Part shown: one piece after another, positions 33,991 to 45,000 of the stretch
Layout of the letters: every line of letters starts with the position of its first letter
Numbering within the stretch: position 1 is the first letter of the stretch
Source of the DNA: Wurfbainia villosa
Taxonomy: Eukaryota; Streptophyta; Magnoliopsida; Zingiberales; Zingiberaceae
Assembly (NCBI GenBank): GCA_025175895.1
Contig: CM045990.1
Span: 56,731,704-56,795,703 of the forward strand
Direction of reading: 5' to 3'
DNA length: 64,000 nt
Made by a program: the position numbers and the translations under genes
The notes under the pieces: model-generated
The model's database searches: none
What the model saw: the letters and a program-made list of their open reading frames with translations, nothing else
What the model was told of the DNA's origin: nothing

Positions 33991-35115
33991 AATAGTTTTG
34001 GGTTCGATTTTGGAAATTAACGAGATTTGACTAAGGTTTCGATATGAAGCTCTAGTTCGAACTCCTAAATTTGGATCACCTATAACTTGATTGATAGGAT
34101 GATTTGTTTGAGTCTTAGTGTGACTCGGGTTAGGGTCATCTATCACTTGGTCGATAGGATGACTTGGGTGAGTTCTAGTTTGACTTGGGTTAGAGTCATC
34201 TATCACTTGGTCGATAGGATGACTTGGGTTAGGACGAGATTCAAGTTCAAGATCAGAGTCGGGTTCGCTATAAGTTGATTTGCTAGTTGGTTTTGTTAAG
34301 GATTGAACGGGTTCGTGTCCTTCGTCGAAAACTATATTAATGGTTTCTTCGACTCTAAGAGTGTCGTGATTGTATACCCTATAAGCTCTACTGGTGGTTG
34401 AGTATCCTAGAAAGGTTCCAGTAGATGTTTTGGATTTGAATTTCCCTAGGTAATCCTTAGTGTTTAAGATATGTACCTTGCATCCAAATACCCTAAAGTA
34501 CTTGATGTTCGGTATTTTATCGTGATAAATCTCGTATGAGGTCTTAAGGTGCCTCTTTACCATAAGGATTCTATTTTGGACATAGCATGCCATACTCACG
34601 GCTTCCGCCCAAAACCTATCGGGTAGGTTATACTCATTTAACATTGTCCTAGCGGCTTCTTGTAGGGTTCTATTTTTCCGCTCGACTAACCCATTTTGTT
34701 GTGGGTTCTAGGACATGAAAACTCATGGTGGTATCCGCTTAGGTTCGTAAATGTAAACTGTGGTTTTCGAATTCACCACCATGATCGCTTCTAAGTCTTT
34801 TAATCTTAAGGTTCTTTTGATTTTCGATTAACCTACAAAGATTGATTAGTTGGTCTAGGTATCATTTTTATGTTTGATAAACCTAAGTAAATCTAGAATA
34901 GTCGTCAATTATGACTAAGCAAAATTGACTACCATTGAGTGACTTAGCTCCATGTGAATCAAATAGATCCATGTGTAGGAGCTCAAGAACACTTTTGGTT
35001 CGTTCTTGATTAGTTAATTGATGTTGTGTCCTAGATTGTTTACCTTGTTGACAAGCATTACATATTTTATTATCCAAGTTGTTTAGTTTAGGCAAACCTA
35101 TAACCAAGCCACTCG
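33991..35115 (-). pseudogene. Copia A integrase and linker (broken)
   Basis: The N-terminal zinc-binding block and first catalytic-Asp region are open at 34883-35107 (CNACQQGKQSRTQHQ, LLHMDLFDSHG, VIIDDYSRFT). The second-Asp and Glu blocks at 34690-34860 are in shifted frames (IKRLRSDHGGEFE). The C-terminal end is open from 34644 (YNLPDRFWAEAV, FRVFGCKVHIL, GTFLGYS). The linker toward RT contains three tandem copies of a 19-residue unit with SHPIDQVIDD (34087-34240). Confidence 0.87.
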
Positions 35116-35117
35116 AC

Positions 35118-35560
35118 TCATCTTGTGGACGAGTCTTGGAGTGTCAGTCTTGGTGCCATAACCAAGATTCCTCTTCTTTGTGTCATAAGACACTTGGTTG
35201 AGGAGTTGGGTAAATTTATTGTGTAGATGTTGCTACTCCTAGTTCCTTTAAGTATTACTTTAGATGTTGCATTTATTTTGATTACGCATTCATTTTCTAG
35301 AAATATGACCTTATAATTGTTATCACACAATTGGCTTACACTAAGTAAATTATATTGAAAGTTTTCTACTAATAAGACATTTTGAATTGTAAAGTTAGAG
35401 TTGAGCTCAATATCACCTGATCCGATGATTTTGAGCTTGCCGTTATTCAAGGCTACCGATCCTTGTCGCTTTGAATCATAACTCAAAATTTGAGTTGATC
35501 CCGGTCATGTGTCGGGAGCAACCCATCCAACATCCATTGATCCTACACATAAGGTAGTTG
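35118..35560 (-). pseudogene. Copia A aspartic protease
   Basis: The active-site region reads GCSRHMTGI at about 35510 in one frame. After a shift, the frame 35118-35486 carries the rest: LKIIGSGDIELNSN, NVLLVENFQYNLLSVSQLCD, ILKGTRSSNIYTINL. The C-terminal end crosses into the pre-integrase domain with another shift. The block order matches copia C. Confidence 0.82.
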
Positions 35561-36010
35561 GATCGGATATTGGAATTACTAAAGGGTTGTTTGTAAGTTT
35601 TAAACCTAAATCATCTCACCAATATCTACATGATCAAAACATGTTATTCCTATGTGTTATGTGTGAGATGACTTTCAATTTTACTTGATTAATTTTAATG
35701 AATTTAAATTAACCAACATTAGGTTAGATTCGATTTAGTCTAAGCTCATCAAGTAATCTTTTCAAGAGATTAGCTTCAGTGTCGTGGCGAGCACAGAGGC
35801 CTTCTTTGATCGGAACAACGACCACTTCCTTAGACAAAGCTAATTTCAAGAAATTGATAACTCGACTTACTTGAGACTACGTCTTGGTCTAACTAGTTAT
35901 TTTTGAAAAGAGGCTCGAGGCTCAATCTTTAGGATTTTAGTTGGTTTATTTTTGAAAAGAGGCTCCCGAGGCTCAATCTTTTCGCAGAGGATTTTAGTTG
36001 GTTATGAGTC

Positions 36011-37667
36011 CTATCTAACCATTCTAAAAATAAAGGAAAAACTAAGCATGCAATTTCTAAGACTTAACAAAATACATTTTGTATTGGCTCCTCGACCATT
36101 GAATCGAGTGGGTCTATTCACATAGTGAATTTGGTCCTTGGGAACCCAATACATGTTAGATCCTAAAGTTGAAATCAAAGTGGTCTTAGGGACCCATGCT
36201 TGGACATTTTTCTTATGTTGGTTTACTATAGACATATATGACTTATTGGTTGTATTTGAGTTAAACCGAGTCCGCCTTGTTGTACACGGCCCTTTGTGAT
36301 CCAAGTAAGAGGTCAAGTCCCTTGGATCCCAAAGTGAACCTTTCCAACGTGTTCCTAAGGTCTTCGACTTGTGTTTTCAAAAGCGAGTTCTCAACTTCAA
36401 GCTTTTCAACTTGAGTTGAGTCCTCCTCTTGAATACGAGTAGTCGAAGAGGTTAGGGAGACCTCATGTTTGAGAAGGTTAACCTCCTCAATTAGGGTCTC
36501 GACCTTGGACTCGGACTTAGCTAGTTTCTTATTTAAAAATTTAATTGCACCATACAAAGTATTAAGTAACGACCGACTTACCCTTAATGATTCTTTTGAA
36601 CCGGATACGGATCCGTGGCTTGTCTTGAATGGACGCTCATCATCGGATTCGGACTCGGACTCTTCTTGGTTTCGAGTCGTGCTCGTCGGCTTAGCCATTA
36701 GAGCTTGGAAATCGTCTTCTTCCTCCGACAACTCCTCCCAAGTAGCGTTTAGCGCTTTCTTGGTCTTTGATGCGTTATTCTTTAGCTTTGGGCACTCGGA
36801 CTTGATGTGACCAACCGTGCACTCATAGCATCTAAAATTAGAAGTATTTGAATTAGGTTTAGGCTTACCTTGAGTTGTTGGTCGTTTCGTCTCTTGATCA
36901 TATTCCAACTAGATTGACTAGTTCGGATTCTATTCGAGTCTACTTCCGATTCGGACTCGTCTTCTTCCTTCGGGGTGGCTTGCTTGCGGGCTTCTTCTTC
37001 TTGGCACAACTAACGCAATACTCTTCTCGGCATGGACCACGTTAGTTTGCTCATGTAATTCAAGTTCCGAAAACAATTCGTCTAACCTAATTTTAGAAAG
37101 GTCCTTGGAGACCTTGTAGGCATCGACCATGGATGCCCACAAGGTGGTCCTAGGAAACGAGTTAAGAGAATACCTGATAAGGTCGCGATTCTCGACCTTT
37201 TGTCCGATGGCATGGAGTTGGTTGACGATGTCTTGGATACGAGCATGTAGTTGAGTTGCGGTCTCGTTTTCCTGCATTTTCAAGTTATACAATTTATTTA
37301 AAAGTAAATCTCTTTTACATACCTTCGTGTCGTCGGTGCCTTCGTGTAGTTCCACTAGCTTGGTCCATAAGTCCTTTGCACTAATGAAGGGGCCGACGCG
37401 GTTGAGCTCTTCCTTGGACAACCCACATTGCAAGATTTGAGTTGCCTTGGCATCGGCTTCTACTTGTTTTTTCATGGAATTTGACCATTGATCGTAACCC
37501 AAAGATTCACCATCTTCATTAATAGGAAGTGTGACACCGGTTTGGATTACGATCCACATCTCGATTTGGGTTTTAAGAAAGCATTCCATCCGACCCTTCC
37601 AATAACGAAAGTCATTACCGTTGTAAAACGGGGGTCGGGCGGTGCTAAACCCTTCGAGATGGGCCAT
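36011..37667 (-). pseudogene. Copia A gag
   Basis: The ATG at 37667 opens a well-kept N-terminal half (36930-37667): DUF4219-like FYNGNDFRYWKGRMECFL, then the UBN2-type gag domain with LSKEELNRVGPF, LVELHEGTDD, LHARIQDIVNQL, ENRDLIRYSLNSFPRTT and LSELELHEQ-like blocks. After a shift near 36930, 36261-36908 has a zinc knuckle CYECTVGHIKSEC, one residue shorter than CX2CX4HX4C, and a long coiled-coil-like stretch (LAKSESKVETLIEEVNLL, LLKTQVEDLRNTLERF). A further shift leads to the WVPKTTL / YWVPKDQIHYV linker at 36011-36316. It would form the particle; it is broken in at least two places. Confidence 0.88.
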
Positions 37668-38030
37668 TTAAAAACAAGAAGAAGAACGACGAAAAGAATC
37701 TTGCAAAACACACACGGAAAGAATATTCCAAGACTTTCGTCTTGGATTAGTAGTGCGGGAAGTAAAAAAAGATATATAAAATGTAACTTGCAAAAAGAAA
37801 TAAACAATCAAATGCGAATGTCGTTGAAGTTCCGGAGGACAACCTTACTCGGGATCTAACCCGAAGGACAACCTTATCCGGATCCTAAAGCCTCTAATGC
37901 AATTCTATATGTAGGAGAAGATAAGCAAGTGAAATGATTATACGAAAACAGAAATAAATAAATAAAAAATCTGTAAAAAAAAAGAAAAACAAAGCTAGAT
38001 TGGTGGTTTCACCGAATCTTAGCGCCCCCG
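37668..38030 (-). other. Copia A untranslated leader
   Basis: About 360 bp lie between primer site and gag ATG. No open frame of note is seen, and there is an A-rich run at 37970-37990. Confidence 0.7.
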
Positions 38031-38042
38031 GCTCTGATACCA
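38031..38042 (-). other. Primer-binding site of copia A
   Basis: The minus strand reads TGGTATCAGAGC two bases after the LTR end at 38045. Confidence 0.92.
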
Positions 38043-38044
38043 AT

Positions 38045-39406
38045 TGGTGGATCGAAAGTGTCGCTAGAGGGGGGGGGGTGAATAGCGATACGGTGTCGTT
38101 AAAAACTTTTGCAATAAGTAAAAAGCAAGTAGAGAATGCACAGCGGAAATATAAAGTAGACAAGATATTTTTACGTGGTTCACAATCTTTCGATTGCTAA
38201 TCCACGGCCCTAGTGATCCTTGATCACGTACGGAGGGCAATTCACTAAAACCACTCCTCTTCGTTGGAAGTAGGAGCAACGATTACAAAAAGAAATCAAG
38301 GCAAAGGGACACTCCCCCTTTCCTTGTTACGATTAAAGCACAAAGACAATTTAAATAAGTAGAACTTAAATAAATATACCGACAACTCTTATAAGTAGAA
38401 GATGTAGCTTTCGTTGTCGGCGGCACTTCGTCGTAGCAAATGTGAGTAGTAGTAGCGGCGTTACGACGGCGTGTTGAGAGCTCTTGAATTCTTGTTTTGC
38501 TTGGCTTGAACATGTCTATTTATGGATATTGATCTATGAATTTAGACATAGGTAGTGTCCAAGGTGAGGTTCTTATCCCAACTCAAGGATGAGGTGTTTC
38601 ATCCAACCACCTTGTGCCACCTCCAACCTTCTTGTGCGCCAACTCAAGGATGAGGTGGTTCATCCAACCACCTTGTGCCACCTCCAACCTTCTGGTGCGC
38701 CAACTCAAGGATGAGGTGTTTCATCCAACCACCTTGTGCCACCTCCAACCTCCTTGGGCGCCAACTTGAGGATGAGGTGTTTCATCCAACCACCTTGTGC
38801 CACCTCCAACCTCCTTGGGCGCCAACTTGTTGGAGCCATTCAACTTGTGCCACATCATGGGAGCCAACCATCTTGTGCCAACTCACCTTATTTTGGGCGT
38901 CCACCACAAGGAAGCTTGGTGATGGTTTGGATGTCCACCTTGATGCCACATCACCCTTTGTACCAAAACACGAGTCAAGTCCAAATTCACCCCCTTGAAA
39001 TTCGAGCTCTTCTCGAGGAACTTGACTAGCAGTTGAGTAGTCAAAGGGTTTTGCAGATACAAGTTAGCTTAAAATATAAAGTACGATGGTTCTAACCATC
39101 CGATCTCGACCTAGACCTTCCATTGGAGGTATTGGGTCGGATCTACGCTAACGCGACCTTCGCTTTCACGCGAGCTTACCTTGTAGCCTCGCTTCCGGTC
39201 TTCACCCGAGTACCTCGGCTTCCTCCGAAGTCCCTCTGGCGTTGCCCGACCACCTCGGTTCCCACCGGGTGTCGCAGACCTTCCGCTCAACTTTAGCACT
39301 TCTGCACACTTAATTGAGCTCGTAAGATAACAAATATACCCTTAACTATTGAGCCTTTTGCCATAATCAAAATACCGGTTCGACTTTGGTGCCCACTGCA
39401 CCAACA
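38045..39406 (-). repeat. 5' LTR of copia A
   Basis: It starts TGTTGGTGCAGTGGGC at 39406 and ends CA at 38045, 1362 bp. A C-rich TATTCACCCCCCCCC motif followed by TCTAG lies near the end (about 38068-38090). A 61-bp tandem repeat (four units) lies at 38579-38830. The partial copy at 1-1200 is its closest relative in the window. Confidence 0.92.
38579..38830 (-). repeat. 61-bp tandem repeat in copia A LTR (4 copies)
   Basis: Units start at about 38579, 38640, 38700 and 38762. The sister LTR at the left edge has three. Confidence 0.87.
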
Positions 39407-39557
39407 GTTTTTACACCATCGGGTGGCTCTACTAGCTCCCAGACCTGATTAGAATCCATAGATTCCATCTCTGAATTCATCGCACTTTGCCAAGATACCG
39501 CATCTCGATCTTGGAGTGCCTCGTCATATGTCCAGGGACTAAGTCCGAAGACTCTCC
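39407..39557 (-). pseudogene. Copia B2 reverse transcriptase, N-terminal stub
   Basis: The minus strand encodes the start of RT including SWELVEPPDGVK, with a frameshift upstream. It is cut at 39407 by copia A after the GATGGTGTAAAA sequence also found in B1 at 13229. Confidence 0.8.
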
Positions 39558-40514
39558 CTAAAACATGAATCTCTTGGGTTGTCTAACAACCCTCCCACTA
39601 CGACGAGGTGCCTGCTGTGTATGCTCTGTGACACGCGGTGCAGTGACTTGTGGTGTCTCCTCTTGTACCGGTGGTACTGAAGTCGGGACTTCCCCTGTTA
39701 ACTCCTCAAGAACAATCCTACTCGTGGGCTTGTAATTCATTACATAATCCTCCTCTAGAAATCTGGCGTTCGTGCTAACGATCACCCTCTGATCTCTAGG
39801 ATTATAAAACAAACCACCTTTCGTTCCCTTAGGGTAGCCAACAAACATGCATACTTCTGTACGAGGTTCCAACTTACCAGCATCAGCCTTCAGCACATGT
39901 GCTGGACTCCCCCATATCCGAATATGTCTTAGACTAGGCTTTCGCCCAGTCCACAATTCTACAGGGGTAGAAAGTACTGATTTGGATGGAACCAAGTTCA
40001 GAGTATACATTGCCGTATCCAGTGCATACCCCCAGAACGAAATAGGTAACTCAGAATAACTCATCATCGATCTGACCATCTCCATAAGAGTCCTATTCCT
40101 TTGCTCCGCTACACCATTCTGCTGGGGTGTGCCAGGTGCAGACAATTGGGATTGAATCCCAGCCTCTGATAAGTAATTCCTAAACTCTCCCAAGAGGTAG
40201 TCGCCACCACAATCAGATCGTAATGTCTTGATACTTTTACCTTGACGGTTCTCCACATCAGCCTTGAATTCTTTGAACATGTCAAAGCATTCAGACTTGC
40301 GGCGCATCAAGTAAATGTATCCATATCTTGAATAATCGTCTATAAAAGAGACGAAATATTCAAAACCACCTCTTGCCTGGATAGACATAGGACCGCACAA
40401 ATCAGAATGAACCAATTCTAACACATCTTTGGCTCTATACCCCTTGGCCTTGAAAGGCCTCTTGGTCATTTTACCTTCCAAGCAAGATTCGCAGGTTGGG
40501 AGATCCTCCACCAC
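39558..40514 (-). CDS. Copia B2 integrase (open)
   Basis: This 318-codon frame is a nearly complete copia integrase. It has the zinc-binding half LPTCESCLEGKMTKRPF, LVHSDLCGPM with the first catalytic Asp, FIDDYSRYGYIYLM, TLRSDCGGDYL with the second Asp (the usual Arg and Glu are replaced by Cys and Asp), and TPQQNGVAEQRNRTLME with the catalytic Glu. The C-terminal GKLEPRTEVCMFVGYP block and an Arg-rich end follow. It would insert the cDNA into the nuclear genome. Upstream it is separated from the pre-integrase block by one TGA (about 40530) that replaces a Gly codon present in B1. Confidence 0.93.
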   Translation of the reverse strand: MVEDLPTCESCLEGKMTKRPFKAKGYRAKDVLELVHSDLCGPMSIQARGGFEYFVSFIDDYSRYGYIYLMRRKSECFDMFKEFKADVENRQGKSIKTLRSDCGGDYLLGEFRNYLSEAGIQSQLSAPGTPQQNGVAEQRNRTLMEMVRSMMSYSELPISFWGYALDTAMYTLNLVPSKSVLSTPVELWTGRKPSLRHIRIWGSPAHVLKADAGKLEPRTEVCMFVGYPKGTKGGLFYNPRDQRVIVSTNARFLEEDYVMNYKPTSRIVLEELTGEVPTSVPPVQEETPQVTAPRVTEHTQQAPRRSGRVVRQPKRFMF

Positions 40515-40529
40515 TAATGAACCTAAAGG

Positions 40530-41083
40530 TCAATCAGCTATCAACCTTTGAATTCTGCTCAGGTTAATATGACCAAGCCTTAGATGCCAAAGATATGTTT
40601 TGTTCATTTGCGAAGGTTCTTTTCTCTTATTAGACTTAGAAGATGAGTTATTGATTTCTATATGCATCGTGGGAGTTTTCGGTTCAAGAGTATATAAATT
40701 GCCAACCAATGTACCAGAACAGATAATCTCCCTATTCCTTTTTATAACCACTTTGTCATTAAAAGAAACAGAATATCCATCCATAAACAATTTAGAAACT
40801 GAAATTAAATTCTTTCTAAAAGTAGGTACATAAAGACAATTTCTCAAAACCAAAACTTTATTCCTATCAAAAGATAAATAAACGTCTCCCACTGCAATAG
40901 CCGCCACCTTTGAAGCATTGCCCATGAAGACGGTAATCTCTCCCTCAGCTAGTCGTCGGGTTTCCTGGAACCCCTGCAAAGTATTGCAGACATGATCAGT
41001 GGCTTCTGTATCTACACACCAGGCACTGGTAGATAACACCGCTAAACATGTTTCAACAACTAAACAAGAAGATATACCTTTGT
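40530..41083 (-). pseudogene. Copia B2 protease and pre-integrase
   Basis: The active site reads WCVDTEATDHVC, where D-T-G-A is expected, so Glu replaces the active-site Gly, a change likely to abolish activity. The rest of the domain is intact (VLVLRNCLYVPTFRKNLISVSKL), followed by a pre-integrase block (YLWHLRLGHINLSRIQRL). The frame is continuous with the end of gag (41183-40530) and ends at the TGA before the integrase. Confidence 0.87.
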
Positions 41084-41835
41084 TCTTTCGGCGAGGACAG
41101 TCCGCCTTCCAATGTCCAGTCTGCTTGCAAGTGAAGCACTTGCCTTTCGGCTTCTTCACTCCTGCCTGAGGTCCCACTGCCACTTTCTTCGCTCCACCTT
41201 ACTTCTTCTTCTTACCTTTCGGTTTAGAGGAAGAAACCTTCTGAGCGACCATGGCTTGAGCACTCTGACGAAAAAGCCCCTCTACCGCCTGGAGTTCTGT
41301 CAGAAGCTCCGCCAATGAATACAACCTCTTGTTCATGTTGTAGTTGAGGCGAAACTGCTCAAAACTCCTAGGCAGAGATTGGAGAATGATATCGACCTGG
41401 GTTTCCCCATCGATCTCAGCTCCGAGGACTTCCATCTCATTAAGATAAGCCATCATCTTGAGAACATGATCCCTAACGGGTGTTCCCTCGACCATGGTGG
41501 TCGTCATCAAGTTTCTCATTGCCTCCTGCCTAGCCGCCCTACTCTGATGTCCGAAAAGTTCCTTGAGATTGAACATCATGTCATGTTGCAGCACATTTGA
41601 CATAGATGCCAAAATGTAACACCGCACCATCTCATCTGCCTTGACCCATTTCTTATAACGTTCTTTCTCCTTTTCATCAGAGTCATCGGAGGGCTTAGGA
41701 GGACAGACCTCGAAGAGTACAAATTTGTACTCCTCCGCAGTTAAGACAATATCCAGGTTTCTTTTCCAATCAATGTAGTTAGGACCAGTAAGTTTTTTTT
41801 TCTTTTAAAATCACAGCAAGTGGGTTGAAAGCCAT
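41084..41835 (-). pseudogene. Copia B2 gag
   Basis: The ATG at 41835 opens MAFNPLAVIL and then meets shifts. The frame 41199-41630 holds the UBN2-type capsid domain (MMFNLKELFGHQSRAARQEA, LQSLPRSFEQFRLNYNM, LAELLTELQAVEGL). One nonsense codon (TAA for a Gln codon in B1) after a lysine-rich run separates it from the zinc knuckle CFTCKQTGHWKADC at about 41142-41101, a complete CX2CX4HX4C. Apart from the early shifts and this stop it is well conserved. Confidence 0.88.
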
Positions 41836-42879
41836 TTGAAAATCCTAAAAATCACAATGATCAAAATATTAGATTTCAAATATTATTGATTCCTCAAAAC
41901 AATAAAATCCCGAAATCAACCAACACCTCAAATCATCGAGAATATCGCATGCCACGCTGTGTGGACGTATACGAATTCTGCATTTGTAAGAGGAGATTTT
42001 ACCCATTAATTTTATTATCTTGTCAACCTTACTTTTTGACAAATAAAATTAATAGTTGGTTCCTCTTTGGCCCTACAAATAAAAGCAGTGACTCCGATGG
42101 GGAGGATACTTTTTTTTGCATCTAAGTGTGCACCATTACACGATACTAAGGGAATTATTTCGGATTATGTGTCTTACCGCTGTGGAAGTACACATGCTCC
42201 TAGATAATTTCTTATACCCATTATTTGACCTAGTGATCCGCAAACAAACCCGTCCGCAGGGAGGAAGGCACTCAGAGCTGACACACAAGTTTGTTGCATC
42301 ACACGTCAAATTGTAATGGAGGCCGCGGAAATTAATTAAAATATCCCTCTCCCACTTAGTAAATTGAAAATGAGGAATTTTAAAACATACACAACATGCA
42401 TATAAAACAAATAAGCAATAAATATGGAAAAAACAAAATTTTTCCAACTATTATGGCATTGTCCTCCAATATGCATCCCGTCGTGTCGCCACCTCGTCCG
42501 CTCCACCTTTTCCCGTGCGCAAGTCACCAAAGATATCCGAGCCGAGATAAATCATTTTATTTACATCCATCGATCCTATACTCCACGAAGGAGTGTACAA
42601 ATAATCTAGATCGAAAGTAAACTAAAATGAGCGGCTTAACAATGCCGTATTTAATTACAAAAATTAAATACTAATCTAGCCTCGTCAACCCCGAGGATTC
42701 AAATAATAAATATTTACACACATCCATTCACATACACACACATGGCCATAATAGTCGGATCTTATGCCTGCAACCAAAGAGTTAAACTACGCATATCCTA
42801 CTATTATCCGACACATATAATATATGAAAAAGTGCATAAAAATTAACTGAATCCAAAACACACAAAATCGGAAACCGTG
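41836..42879 (-). other. Copia B2 untranslated leader
   Basis: About 1.04 kb lies between primer site and gag, matching the B1 leader in inverted orientation. The short open frames on both strands are not conserved as proteins between the copies. Confidence 0.72.
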
Positions 42880-42891
42880 GCTCTGATACCA
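42880..42891 (-). other. Primer-binding site of copia B2
   Basis: The minus strand reads TGGTATCAGAGC two bases after the LTR end at 42894. Confidence 0.92.
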
Positions 42892-42893
42892 AT

Positions 42894-45000
42894 TGAAGGG
42901 AGTCACTTTGGAGGCTCATTGGCTCCCATGTCCCCAGATTAAAATTTTCACTAATGAAAGAATTAATCCGGATGGGATGAGCTTCCTTAGCACAACCATT
43001 TCGTTGTCGTGCTAACAACTTGAGTGGTCGCTTGAACAAACTAGTTGTTCAAGCAACACAACTCTTCTAGTTGGTTAGCCGCGGAAGAGACGACGGACGG
43101 ATCGCCGGTTTTTGTGTTTGTCTTCGGGGTCCATGATTATACAATATATATTCATACGCATACATGTATAATCAAAACATAAAAGAACATGCTCAGATCT
43201 GTAAATAAAGTTAAAAAAACTTTATACCTTACGATCTTCTATCGTATGTCCTATCATTCTCATGGACGACGTGTGGACGAAGATCCTCCACGAGTAGAAG
43301 CCTTCTAGATCGCGTTCTTCCCTTCCTTGTCCGCTGCGAACAAAGAGAAGAACCAACAAATACCTATCCTTTCTAGACCCGGCCACCAAATTAGGGAATT
43401 TGGTGCAACTGTCGGCCAAGGAGCAAGTGGATGAAGCGCCGGCCAACTTGAAGAGGGTTCCGCCACGCCACCAAGGAGAAAGGGAGGAGGAAGAGCACCG
43501 GCCACCAATGGAAGGAGAACCGCCGGCCAAGGAATTAGAGAGAGGCCTTGAGAATGGGCGCTGGCCAAGTCTAGATGGAGGAAGATGGGCGTCGGAAACA
43601 AGGAGAAGGAAGAAACCTTTGCTAGCCGCCCACTTTGAGAAGAGCCAAACCCTAACTCCAATCCAATTGATCCTTGCCGCCCAACCCTAAGCTTTCCTTT
43701 TATAGAGTTAGGCTTAGGACTCCTTTAATCTCCACCGTCAGATCTAGGGATTTAATCTCCACCGTCGGATATAGGGTTTTATCCCAACCGTCGGATCTAG
43801 GGTTTCATCCCAACCGTCAGATCTAGGATTTCATCCCAACCGTCGGATCTAGGGTTTCATCCCAACCGTCGAATCTAGGGTTTCATCCCAACCGTCGGAT
43901 CTAGGGTTTTATCCCAACCGTCGGATCTAGGATTTCATCCCAACCGTCGGATCTAGGGTTTCATCCTAACCATCGAATTTAGGGATTTAATCCCAACCGT
44001 TGGTTCTAGGGTTTCATCCCAACCATCGGATCTAGGGATTTAATCCCAACCGTTGGTTCTAGGTTTTGTTTTACATTCTTGGATCTAGACTTCACAAGGA
44101 TTATATTAGGCTACGATAGGGACCATAAGGAGGAGTTGGATCTTGGCCACCCGATGGATCGGAACCACACAAACTTGATCCATCAATGATGTTCCATTCC
44201 ACTAGAGGATCATCATTGAACTACCTCACCAATCCCCATAAATCAATATGGGCTCCATATATTATTTGTATGTTTATCCCCGTGTTTAAGATATCGAATG
44301 TCCATCAATTAATTGATTTACTGACCATCAATTAATTAACATCTAATTCCTCGAGTAGTACCACTCAACCTTATCATCATGGTGACTAAGTCAACCAGCT
44401 GGGTTTACATGATGAACCTTATGAGCTCCTCAAGGGGACATCATCAACCTAATATATAGGACACGGTTTCCTCCTATAATCAACGGTACACCATGTAAAT
44501 AATATTATTTCCCAACTTACCGGGCATATTGATTTAATCCATCTAAATCTCACCCACTGGTAAATCAAAGAAATAAATACTAAGTACATGTGCCCGTTAT
44601 TATATCGGGATTAAGAGCATGTACAACATAATATCCGAGGTCCGATTCAATTATGTAGTCAGTACTAAATTGAATCACCTCTATGTCGGTCCTGCTCAAT
44701 ACACCTAAGTGTACCAGTGTAACTCTATGTTCAAGACAAAACAATACCAAGCTACACTACAACCATGCCAATGGTTTGTCCAAAACCATCTTGGTTGTGA
44801 GCCTCTACTTATATTTTACAAGGAACTGATAACATGATCTTCTGTGCCACACCAAGCACCATGTTATCTACAATGTAAAATATTAGACAATATGCACACA
44901 TATAATAAATATATAAAGTGCAAACAATGATCATGTGATTCTTATTTCAAAATAAAATGTTCATACAAAAAGAGCTAGGCTTTCAGTATACATTCCAACA
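42894..45000 (-). repeat. 5' LTR of copia B2
   Basis: It starts TGTTGGAATGTATACTG at 45000 and ends CTTCA at 42894, 2107 bp, close to the 2118-bp B1 LTRs. The TATA box is CTATAAAAGG on the minus strand at 43705-43696. The CCGACGGTTGGGAT minisatellite lies at 43725-44085. Confidence 0.93.
43725..44085 (-). repeat. LTR minisatellite in copia B2
   Basis: About 13 units with CAACCGTCGGATCTAGGGTT on the plus strand repeat at about 26 bp. The array is homologous to 8560-8890. Confidence 0.88.

Larger units (their letters stand above)
32454..39406 (-). mobile_element. Copia A (Maximus/SIRE-like), 3' end deleted
   Basis: Read leftward: 5' LTR (39406-38045), tRNA-Met primer site (38042-38031), gag, protease, integrase, RT and RNase H, ending near 32454. 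No 3' LTR or polypurine tract is present. The element sits inside the reverse transcriptase start of B2. Motif style (CSRHMTG protease, YVDDIIFG, NLTKNP...HSRTKH RNase H) fits the Maximus/SIRE lineage. All genes are broken by small indels. The 5 bp next to the LTR in B2 (39407-39411, GTTTT) would be one target duplication; the partner is lost. Confidence 0.92.
39407..45000 (-). mobile_element. Copia B2, 3' half missing
   Basis: Read leftward from 45000: 5' LTR (45000-42894), tRNA-Met primer site, leader, gag, protease, integrase and the first codons of reverse transcriptase, where copia A has inserted (39406). The rest of RT, RNase H and the 3' LTR are absent beyond A. It is the best-preserved member of the B family. 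GAGAA at 45001-45005 is the expected right target duplication in F. Confidence 0.92.

Noticed and set aside
32916..42000. A and B2 as one long copia element on the minus strand
   Set aside because: The A LTR start (TGTTGG at 39406) cuts the B2 reverse transcriptase. The two have different gag, protease and integrase sequences and different LTRs.
41886..42620. Small open frames on both strands in the B2 leader
   Set aside because: They are not conserved as proteins in the matching B1 leader and have no domain.
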